Source of the DNA: an uncultured Verrucomicrobia subdivision 3 bacterium
GTDB lineage: Bacteria; Verrucomicrobiota; Verrucomicrobiae; Limisphaerales; UBA11358
Reading direction: 5' to 3'
Assembly: GCA_903921455.1 (NCBI GenBank)
Contig: CAIXPZ010000150.1
Coordinates: forward strand, 1-6,672
Length of the DNA: 6,672 nt
Every line of letters begins with the position of its first letter. Position 1 is the stretch's first letter. A program made the translations under genes and the position numbers. Positions 1-4,710 of the stretch are shown here, in pieces. Under the pieces are notes generated by a model that was not told the origin of the DNA, ran no database searches, and saw only the letters and a list, made by a program, of their open reading frames with translations.

Positions 1-75
1 AAATTTCGGCCAACAGCGCGTTGCGGATGAGCGCCCGGCTGGGGCGCAATATTTTCGACGGGACCCTCGCCCCGG

Positions 76-216
76 TCACGGTGGCGGAGTTGGTGGATCG
101 ACCAGCTTGCGGGCGGTCGTCTCGTCCCGCGTGCCCAGGCTCTTTTGCCGGCCGGTGGTCGAGTCCTGTGAATAGTAAATTCCGTTGCGGCGGAACAGGG
201 TGAGCTTCGTTTTCAT
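76..216 (-). pseudogene. Truncated 5' end of a probable tyrosine recombinase (integrase) gene
   Basis: Read on the minus strand from the ATG at 214-216, the product begins MKTKLTLFRRNGIYY and continues SQDSTTGRQKSLGTRDE, then TTARKLV. This style of start (a basic strand, then YY, then a short S/T-rich turn and a KSLGTRDE-type segment) resembles the N-terminal arm of phage-type tyrosine recombinases common in Verrucomicrobiota. After about 37 codons the frame runs into PPTPPP and a stop at 76-78. The usual core-binding and catalytic domains (R...HxxR...Y) are absent, and neither of the other two minus-strand frames at 1-105 resumes an integrase-like sequence. The gene is therefore cut by unrelated DNA near 105, not simply frameshifted. 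An open plus-strand frame (2-203) and an open minus-strand frame both run off the left edge, and I recognise neither. There is no Shine-Dalgarno upstream of the ATG. Family assignment is from recall of the N-terminus only. Confidence 0.5.
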
Positions 217-405
217 AGGTTCAATCCGGATCTTACCGCAGAAGTTCAACACACCTATAAAGGTGAGTGGGCGGGTTTCAGAAATTTTTTCAGGTTCAAA
301 CAGATTCAAACTGTAACCGGTTCAAAACTGACAAATTCACTGACAGTGGCCACCGTTCCCGTCACGAAGCCATTGATAAATAAGGGCCTAATCAGGCATG
401 ACAAG

Positions 406-455
406 GAAACGGTAAAGTTTTGGATGCTCTATCAAGCACTTACAAAAGTTGCCTC
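406..455 (+). repeat. Direct repeat, copy 1 (partner 907-956)
   Basis: This 50-base segment recurs 501 bases downstream with 43 matches of 50. The 3' 38 bases (418-455, containing GGATGCTCTATCAA and CACTTACA) match at 35 of 38. The first seven bases, GAAACGG, are also shared. The pair brackets the inverted-repeat unit and the tandem hairpins. It could be a duplicated recombination site or the ends of a decayed element next to the integrase remnant, but no function is shown by the sequence. Confidence 0.75.
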
Positions 456-524
456 GGGTGCTGGTAAAGAAACCGGTAAAGAAACTGATGAAGCCCAGGT
501 AGGCGGGGCGCTGGCTGTTGTGGC

Positions 525-565
525 ACCCGCGTCTCGCGGGTCTTTTTCGGCGTCCCGCCGAAAAA
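525..565. repeat. Two tandem perfect hairpins, terminator-like
   Basis: The first hairpin is ACCCGCG (525-531), loop TCT, CGCGGGT (535-541), followed by CTTTTT. The second overlaps that T-run: TTTTTCGGCG (543-552), loop TCC, CGCCGAAAAA (556-565). Each stem is perfect (7 bp and 10 bp). The second has T's on one side and A's on the other, so it could work as an intrinsic terminator in both directions. No gene is close enough to say which transcript it would end. The paired-palindrome form also resembles a second REP-like family. Confidence 0.55.
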
Positions 566-650
566 TCCCATGAGAAGTTCGTAAGACCACGCGGTTCACC
601 GCCGCCGTCGGCAGGTGCATGAAAACTCGTGGTTCCGTTCCTTGTGGCAT

Positions 651-740
651 CCATGTTACCTTTTGTTCGTTTTTGGCATTTTTAAAACGGGGTATCAAAT
701 CGTCACAAAAAGTATCAAATAGTATCAAAACGTAACATGG
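651..740. repeat. 90-bp inverted-repeat unit with three GTATCAAA words
   Basis: The ends 651-665 (CCATGTTACCTTTTG) and 726-740 are inverted repeats matching at 14 of 15 bases. Inside lie three direct repeats of GTATCAAA, starting at 692, 712 and 722, so spaced 20 and 10 bases, about one and two helical turns. The shape would fit a MITE-like non-autonomous element or a protein-binding array. No clear target-site duplication is visible flanking the ends. Confidence 0.5.
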
Positions 741-906
741 CCATCACCGGCTGCCGTCAAAAACCGTAAAACTGGTGAAAAAACTGGTAAAGTTTTTAAG
801 TCAGCATCAGGGTATCGGTTCAGTCGAGCGGCGAATTAAAATCTTGCGGGTGAAAGGGCATTGACGGGAAATGGGACCGCCGGAAAAAACACCCTGTTTT
901 GGTCCA

Positions 907-956
907 GAAACGGCCCAATTTTGGATGCTCTATCAACCACTTACATAAGTTGTCTC
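907..956 (+). repeat. Direct repeat, copy 2 (partner 406-455)
   Basis: This is the second copy of the repeat described at 406-455. In the 38-base core the differences are G to C, A to T and C to T at single positions. A separate four-base difference (three in a row plus one) lies between the GAAACGG block and the core. Confidence 0.75.
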
Positions 957-1071
957 AAAAATGGACAATCCAATTCTACTCCTGTTTCCTCCCTTTCCAA
1001 CCTTCCCAAGCCGACGTCGCCATCTGAAAACTGAAAACTTTCTTAGCTGCGTGTCTTGGCTGCCAATGGGT

Positions 1072-1153
1072 GGGAGTATCCGCTGATGACGCCGATGACG
1101 CCGATAAACGAGAAATCTAATCGGCGTTAATCGGTGAAATCTGCGGACTAACT
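1072..1153 (+). repeat. 82-bp direct repeat, copy 1 (partner 1373-1454)
   Basis: The segment from GGGAGTATCCG to CTGCGGACTAACT recurs exactly 301 bases downstream with 78 matches of 82. It contains the words GATGACGCCGAT, AATCGGCGTTAATCGG and AAATCTGCGGA that are typical of this window's spacers. A REP-like palindrome follows directly at 1154. Confidence 0.85.
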
Positions 1154-1219
1154 GCGCGATAGCGTCTTGGAGTGCGCGGACATGTCCGCGCTTTGGAACC
1201 GGGAGACATGTCTCCCGGT
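1154..1219 (+). repeat. REP-like double palindrome, GGAGTGCG frame
   Basis: After GCGCGATAGCGTCTTGGAGT comes a perfect 18-base palindrome (1174-1191) centred on ACATGT. The linker TTTGGA follows, then a perfect 22-base palindrome (1198-1219), also centred on ACATGT. The same frame, GGAGTGCGC...GCGCTTTGGAA, recurs at 1329-1358 with a different core. Inverted copies occur in the clusters flanking the RAYT gene. These are likely substrates of RAYT transposition. Confidence 0.8.
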
Positions 1220-1255
1220 GGGGCCGGGGTGAGGGAGGACGTTTCGGACAGATTA

Positions 1256-1273
1256 GCGGCGGAGAGCCGCCGC
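1256..1273. repeat. Short perfect hairpin
   Basis: GCGGCGG (1256-1262) pairs with CCGCCGC (1267-1273) around the loop AGAG. It lies between the two framed REP-like units and may be part of the same composite cassette. Confidence 0.5.
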
Positions 1274-1313
1274 AATTCCAAACGCTGGCGCGAAATTCTG
1301 CGGCTTGCGAACC

Positions 1314-1358
1314 GCGCGATAGCGTCATGGAGTGCGCCGGCCCTCCGGCGCTTTGGAA
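1314..1358 (+). repeat. REP-like palindrome with a different core
   Basis: GCGCGATAGCGTCATGGAGT is followed by GCGCCGG (1334-1340), loop CCCT, CCGGCGC (1345-1351), then TTTGGAA. The outer frame matches that of 1154-1198, but the palindrome core is new and still pairs perfectly. This points to conserved flanks and stem with an exchangeable core. Confidence 0.75.
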
Positions 1359-1372
1359 GGGCAGACGGGGGC

Positions 1373-1454
1373 GGGAGTATCCGCCGATGACGCCGATGGC
1401 GCCGATAAACGAGAAATCGAATCGGCGTTAATCGGTGAAATCTGCGGACTGACT
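1373..1454 (+). repeat. 82-bp direct repeat, copy 2 (partner 1072-1153)
   Basis: This is the second copy, differing at four positions. Together the two copies bracket about 220 bases that contain the three palindromes at 1174-1351. It is followed by CTTGAAACTGAAAACTGCC, one of the dispersed CTGAAAAC words. Confidence 0.85.
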
Positions 1455-1587
1455 TGAAACTGAAAACTGCCTATCATTTTTCACCATTTTTTGCTGGACA
1501 TTTTGGGGTAAAAGGCAGTTGATGGACTTAGCTCCAGTCTTTACGTTTTGGCCCGGAGCAGGTTAACCATCAGACCACTGTCAAATT

Positions 1588-1887
1588 ATGACCCTCACCA
1601 AACGCGACCTCGTTATCCGCATCAGTGAAGAAACCGGGTTGATCCAGACCCAGGTCTTTGATGTGGTGCAAAAAACCCTGGACTACATCGCCGAAGCGCT
1701 CGCCAAGGGCGACAAGGTGGAGCTGCGCAACTTCGGCGTGTTTGATGTGAAGATCCGCAAGGCCCGCGTCGGCCGCAATCCAAACAAGCCGGAGACGGAC
1801 GTGCCCATCCCCGCCCGCGCCACCGTCAAGTTCAAGGCCGGCAAGGAAATGCGCGCCGAAGTCCTCAAGCTCACCCCCAAGGAATGA
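1588..1887 (+). CDS. HU/IHF-family DNA-binding protein
   Basis: The 99-residue product is a small, basic, nucleoid-associated protein that binds and bends DNA as a dimer in the cytoplasm. Residues 1-48 form the helical dimerisation part (MTLTKRDLVIRISEETG). GDKVELRNFGVF (41-52) is the family's hallmark turn and start of the beta body. The DNA-gripping arm follows: ARVGRNPNKPETDVPIPAR (59-77), with P65 in RNP at the place of the intercalating proline. KFKAGKEMR (81-89) closes the fold. Length fits the 90-100 residue family norm. The arm sequence NPNKPETDVPI seems one residue longer than the common NPKTGEEIPI form. It looks more like the IHF side of the family than classical HU, but the split between them cannot be settled by eye. 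The ATG at 1588 is the first start in frame with a full domain, and there is no Shine-Dalgarno. It stands alone between repeat-rich spacers, so it is probably monocistronic. Confidence 0.93.
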   Translation: MTLTKRDLVIRISEETGLIQTQVFDVVQKTLDYIAEALAKGDKVELRNFGVFDVKIRKARVGRNPNKPETDVPIPARATVKFKAGKEMRAEVLKLTPKE

Positions 1888-1908
1888 GCCGCCGATGGGA
1901 AGAGACTT

Positions 1909-2390
1909 TTTCCGCAGATTTCGCGGATTAACACAGATTTCTTTTTTTGGGGGGGATGGTCTGCGAAAATCGGCGCAATCTGCGGATGACTTTGCTTATC
2001 TGTGTTTCATCTGTGTCCATCTGTGGCCAAAATTGGGAGTTAGGCAGTGGGCGGTAGGCAGTGGGCTTTGATCTAAAAAATGGTTTATCCGTGATTATCC
2101 GTGGTGAAGGTTATCGCCGGTTTCTGGTTTCTGAAAACTGAAAACTTGAAACTTTGTTTTTGTTTTAAATCGCCAATCGTAATTCGTAAATTCGCCGATC
2201 CGTGTTAATCCGTGGTTTAAATTCCTGCTTTGTTGTTCCTTCTGAAAACTGAACACTGAAAACTTGAAACTGCCTTTGCGCCTTCGTGCCTTGGCGTCTT
2301 GGCGTTAAATTCTTCCGCCTTAAAATTGGCAATCGTCATTCGTAAATCGTAAATGTGCCGATCCGTGTCCATCCGGGGTTAAAACTGATT
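1909..2390. repeat. Spacer of shuffled short repeat modules
   Basis: The HU-hisS gap carries no gene and is built from recurring words. CTGAAAACTG...CTTGAAAC occurs near 2131-2153 and 2242-2272. GATCCGTGT(TAA/CCA)TCCG occurs near 2196 and 2361, each preceded by a CAATCGT-ATTCGTAAAT block (2173 and 2330). ATCTGTG words repeat at 2000-2030 every 11-12 bases. CGCAGATTTCGCGGATTAAC lies at 1912-1931. A 14-bp tandem (TAGGCAGTGGGC plus GG) runs through 2041-2066. Related words occur at 1024, 1119, 1420 and 1453. The same modules in different order suggest repeated insertion or exchange of short units. No promoter for hisS could be picked out with confidence. Confidence 0.7.
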
Positions 2391-2429
2391 CGTCTTCTCT
2401 TTTCACCGCCGATTTTTTAAGCTGTCCGC

Positions 2430-3668
2430 ATGGAACGACTGCCCGGATTCCGCGATTTTTATCCCGAACCGCTCCCGCACACCGACGAGTGGAGCGCCGA
2501 CGCGCGCCAGTATATTTTTGATAAATGGCGCGCCGCGGCCCGCCGCTACGGCTTCCGCGAATACGACGGCCCGCCGCTCGAACCGCTCGAATTGTTCACC
2601 ACCAAGTCCGGCGAGGAAATCGTCGGCCAGCTGTTTGATTTTGTGGACAAGGGCAAACGCCATATCGCGCTGCGCCCGGAAATGACCCCTACGCTGGCGC
2701 GCATGGTCGCCGCCCACGAGCGCAATTACAAAAAGCCCATCAAATGGTTCGCCATCCCGCAGTTGTTCCGCTACGAAAAACAGCAGAAGGGCCGCCTGCG
2801 TGAGCATTTCCAGTTCAACGCCGACCTCATCGGCGAGCTGGATCCCGCGGCGGACGCGGAATTGATCGCGCTGCTGATCGACACGCTGCGCGGGTTCGGG
2901 TTGACCGAGGCGGATTTTGTCATCCGCTTGAGCAGCCGCAATGCGTGGCAGGAGTTCTTCCAGCATGGCGGCGGCGATCAGGCGCACGAATACGAGTTTT
3001 TCCAGATCATCGATAAGCTGGAGCGCACCGCGCCGGCGGAGACGGAACAGAAACTGGCCGCGCTGGGCTTCACGCTGGCGCAGGTGAACGAGTTCATCGC
3101 CGCCGGCCGGCCGACGGCGGAGCTGGCCAGCATTTTGCAGAATCTTGCCGCGCGCGGGCTGTCGGCGTTCGTGAAGATCGATTACCAGGTCATCCGCGGC
3201 CTGGCGTATTACACCGGCGTGGTGTTCGAGGCCTTTGACCGCAAGGGCGAGTTCCGCGCCATCGCCGGCGGCGGCCGCTACAACAACCTCGTCAAGCTCA
3301 TCAGCGGCGGCAAGGTGGATCTGCCCGCGCTCGGCTTCGGCATGGGCGACGTGGTGCTGCTGGAGTTGCTCAAGGCGCGCGGCCTGCTGCCGAAATTTGA
3401 CGCGCCGATGGACGTCTTTGTGCTGATCGAGGACGAGGCCTTGCGCCCGGTTTCCCTGAAGCTCGTCCACGATCTGCGCGCGGCCGGCTACGCGGTGGAA
3501 TATCCGCTCACGCCCGCCAAGCCGGACAAGCAGTTCAAGCGCGCGCAGGAATTGAAGGTGGCCCACACCCTGCGCCTGGAAAACGATGCCTACGTCCGCA
3601 TCCGTAATGCCAAGACGCGCGATGAGATCGTCACCGGCCTCGCCGGCGCCGCCAACCATCTGGGCTGA
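2430..3668 (+). CDS. hisS: Histidine--tRNA ligase (histidyl-tRNA synthetase)
   Basis: The product, 412 residues, attaches histidine to tRNA-His in the cytoplasm using ATP. It is a class II synthetase of normal length. Motif 1 region starts at GFRDFYP (6-12). RPEMTP (82-87) is the substrate-pocket segment. Motif 2 is FRYEKQQKGRLREHFQFNAD (113-132) with R114. The histidine-specific motif is IRGLAYYTGVVFE (255-267) with the catalytic Arg at 256. AIAGGGRYNNL (278-288) is typical. Motif 3 is GFGMGDVVLLELL (302-314), where the usual GxERL arginine is replaced by valine. This GLAYYTG plus GFGMGDVV form is, from recall, a known sub-lineage that includes plant organellar enzymes. Residues about 326-412 form the anticodon-binding domain. 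HisZ (a HisG partner without aminoacylation) is less likely because the substrate motifs are complete. The ATG at 2430 lies five codons before GFRDFYP, and no Shine-Dalgarno precedes it. A palindrome cluster begins 15 bases after the stop. Confidence 0.95.
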   Translation: MERLPGFRDFYPEPLPHTDEWSADARQYIFDKWRAAARRYGFREYDGPPLEPLELFTTKSGEEIVGQLFDFVDKGKRHIALRPEMTPTLARMVAAHERNYKKPIKWFAIPQLFRYEKQQKGRLREHFQFNADLIGELDPAADAELIALLIDTLRGFGLTEADFVIRLSSRNAWQEFFQHGGGDQAHEYEFFQIIDKLERTAPAETEQKLAALGFTLAQVNEFIAAGRPTAELASILQNLAARGLSAFVKIDYQVIRGLAYYTGVVFEAFDRKGEFRAIAGGGRYNNLVKLISGGKVDLPALGFGMGDVVLLELLKARGLLPKFDAPMDVFVLIEDEALRPVSLKLVHDLRAAGYAVEYPLTPAKPDKQFKRAQELKVAHTLRLENDAYVRIRNAKTRDEIVTGLAGAANHLG

Positions 3669-3682
3669 TGTTTTGTGAAATG

Positions 3683-3774
3683 TGTGGAGTGTGTGGAGTG
3701 CGGTGACATGTCACCGCTTTCCCACGAGGAGACATGTCTCCCCGTTCCAAAGCGCGGACATGTCCGCGCACTCC
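3683..3774. repeat. Triple-palindrome REP cluster, left of the RAYT gene
   Basis: Two TGTGGAGTG units lead into an 18-base perfect palindrome (3700-3717, GCGGTGAC half), a 14-base palindrome (3728-3741, GGAGACA half) and an 18-base palindrome (3752-3769, GCGCGGACA half), all centred on ACATGT. The outer two sit in opposite orientation: GGAGTGCG...CGCTTTCC on the left, CCAAAGCG...CGCACTCC on the right. The cluster is repeated at 4356-4447 with 89 of 92 matches. It starts 15 bases after the hisS stop, so it could also shape the 3' end of the hisS message. Confidence 0.9.
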
Positions 3775-3818
3775 CAAAAGTCTTGCCGTTCGCATTTTGA
3801 ATAATAACAATCGCCGCC

Positions 3819-4349
3819 ATGAAAAGCTGGCCGCACGCGCCTGAACACTGGCTGTTTGAGTCGGGCATTTACATGCTCACGGCCGGCACCTACCAGAAAC
3901 TGCCGCACTTGAATTCGGTGGCGCGGCTGGATTTTTTCCTTGAATCACTGTTTCCATACGCGGCGGAATTTCAATGGTCGCTGCGGGCGTGGGCGGTGCT
4001 GGCAAACCATTATCACTTCATCGCCGCTTCACCGCCCGACCCGAAGTCGCTGGGTAAATTCATCGGCAAACTGCACATGAAGACGGCTCAGGAACTCAAC
4101 CGGCAGGACGCGACGCCGGGGCGCAAGGTTTGGTTTCAATTTTGGGATAGCCACCTTACGTTCGAGAAATCCTACCTGGCGCGGCTGCACTATGTTCACA
4201 GCAATCCCGCCCGGCATGGCGTGGCCAATCTGTCGGAAAATTATAAATGGTGTTCGGCGGCGTGGTTTGCTCAAAATGCATCGCCGGCATTGGTGAAAAC
4301 CGTCAAGAGCTTCAAGATCGACCAACTCGAAGTGCCGGATAACTTTTGA
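3819..4349 (+). CDS. REP-associated tyrosine transposase (RAYT, Y1/HUH family)
   Basis: The 176-residue product belongs to the IS200-like Y1 transposase family, whose members nick and rejoin single-stranded DNA at hairpins through a tyrosine-DNA bond. The metal-binding HUH motif is visible as NHYHFIA (63-69; H64 and H66). The likely nucleophile is Y125 in ARLHYVHSNPARHGV (121-135), the conserved YxHxNP helix. The C-terminal YKWCSAAWF (142-150) corresponds to the family's W.SS segment, and VWFQFWDSHL (104-113) to the preceding conserved strand. Length agrees with stand-alone RAYTs, and the reading frame is intact, so activity is plausible. The ATG at 3819 is chosen because the conserved first strand follows directly (GIYMLTAGTY). 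No Shine-Dalgarno or clear promoter is visible. Flanking REP clusters at 3683-3774 and 4356-4447 are its probable substrates. RAYTs are usually single-copy, vertically kept domesticated genes, and IS200-type insertion is the alternative. Confidence 0.9.
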   Translation: MKSWPHAPEHWLFESGIYMLTAGTYQKLPHLNSVARLDFFLESLFPYAAEFQWSLRAWAVLANHYHFIAASPPDPKSLGKFIGKLHMKTAQELNRQDATPGRKVWFQFWDSHLTFEKSYLARLHYVHSNPARHGVANLSENYKWCSAAWFAQNASPALVKTVKSFKIDQLEVPDNF

Positions 4350-4355
4350 CTTGGC

Positions 4356-4447
4356 TGTGGAGTGTGTGGAGTGCGGTGACATGTCACCGCTTTCCCACGG
4401 GGAGACATGTCTCCCCGTTCCAAAGCGCGGACATGCCTGCGCACTCC
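4356..4447. repeat. Triple-palindrome REP cluster, right of the RAYT gene
   Basis: This is the second copy of the 3683-3774 cluster, beginning 7 bases after the RAYT stop. The first palindrome (4373-4390) is identical. The middle one is extended to 22 perfect bases (4397-4418) because A3727 is a G here (4400). The third (4425-4442) has lost perfect pairing through T-to-C and C-to-T changes at 4436 and 4438. Confidence 0.9.
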
Positions 4448-4710
4448 AAATTATTTAAGCAACTTATTCACCGCGTCGGTTGCGGCGGGTTTTTGCGGTG
4501 AATAACTGTTTTTGTAAAATCACTGGAAACCTTGATTCCATTGGCATTTCTGGTTTTTTCGCGGTTTTCCCCCGGGGGTTTTCCGGTGAATAATCGGTGC
4601 ATATCAATTGATGGTCAGAAAATGAAAATCTGCTAAAGTCTTTACAGTTCATTGAAAGAACGAAGCGGGCGGCGGAAAGTAACATTGACGTTGTTCGTTT
4701 CAGGATAATC
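4448..4710. other. Spacer before the structured RNA candidate
   Basis: No gene is seen here. An 11-bp inverted repeat, TTATTCACCGC (4464-4474) and GCGGTGAATAA (4495-4505), encloses a 20-base loop and is followed by CTGTTTTT, which is weakly terminator-like. A third CGGTGAATAA copy lies near 4583. A CCCCCGGGGG palindrome (4569-4578) and ATCAATTGAT (4603-4612) are also present. The A-rich stretch after 4600 is the most promoter-like part. Confidence 0.5.
4608..4639 (+). promoter_or_regulatory. Weak candidate promoter for the downstream RNA
   Basis: TTGATG (4608-4613) and TGCTAAAGT, which contains an extended -10-like TGn plus TAAAGT (4634-4639), face the structured region. The 20-base spacing is longer than the 17 bases preferred by the housekeeping sigma factor, so this is only a suggestion. 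A TTGACG at 4685-4690 with GATAAT at 4704-4709 is spaced too closely, at 13 bases. Confidence 0.2.

Larger units (their letters stand above)
217..1587. other. Gene-poor, repeat-rich spacer
   Basis: No open frame here reads like a protein. The longer frames cross the palindromes and low-complexity stretches and differ in style from the four real genes. The region instead holds repeats, entered separately: a 50-bp direct repeat pair (406 and 907), tandem hairpins (525-565), an inverted-repeat unit (651-740), an 82-bp direct repeat pair (1072 and 1373) and REP-like palindromes (1174-1351). Two short relatives of CTGGTAAAGAAAC-type words also occur, as a 12-bp tandem near 461-490 and again near 770-797. 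It reads as old mobile-element debris. Confidence 0.6.
3683..4447 (+). mobile_element. RAYT transposase flanked by direct REP clusters
   Basis: A REP-associated tyrosine transposase gene (3819-4349) sits between two 92-bp clusters of palindromes in the same orientation that differ at three bases. This is the arrangement known for RAYT/REP units, in which the transposase acts on REP hairpins in single-stranded DNA. The extent of any unit that moves as a whole is an inference. One further pair of framed REP units lies at 1154-1358, well outside it. Confidence 0.75.

Noticed and set aside
218..245. tRNA T-arm-like GGTTCAATCC
   Set aside because: The bases on either side of the loop do not pair as a T-stem, and no anticodon or acceptor arms surround it.
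346..573. Small plus-strand open frame with a 12-bp tandem repeat (GKETGKETDE)
   Set aside because: It needs a GTG start, crosses the direct repeat and both tandem hairpins, and its C-terminal part is just translated palindrome. There is no sign of a real protein.
1909..2390. CRISPR array
   Set aside because: The repeats are short, vary in order and spacing, and no constant repeat with unique equal-length spacers exists; no cas gene is present.
2403..3659. 418-residue open frame on the minus strand
   Set aside because: It lies opposite hisS, whose product has every synthetase motif. The minus-strand product is a low-complexity mix rich in Arg, Gln and Ala, as expected from GC-rich codon shadowing.
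3590..3908. Overlapping minus-strand open frames across the REP cluster
   Set aside because: They translate the palindromes (recurring DMS and ETCL strings) and overlap the ends of hisS and RAYT. No family resemblance is seen.
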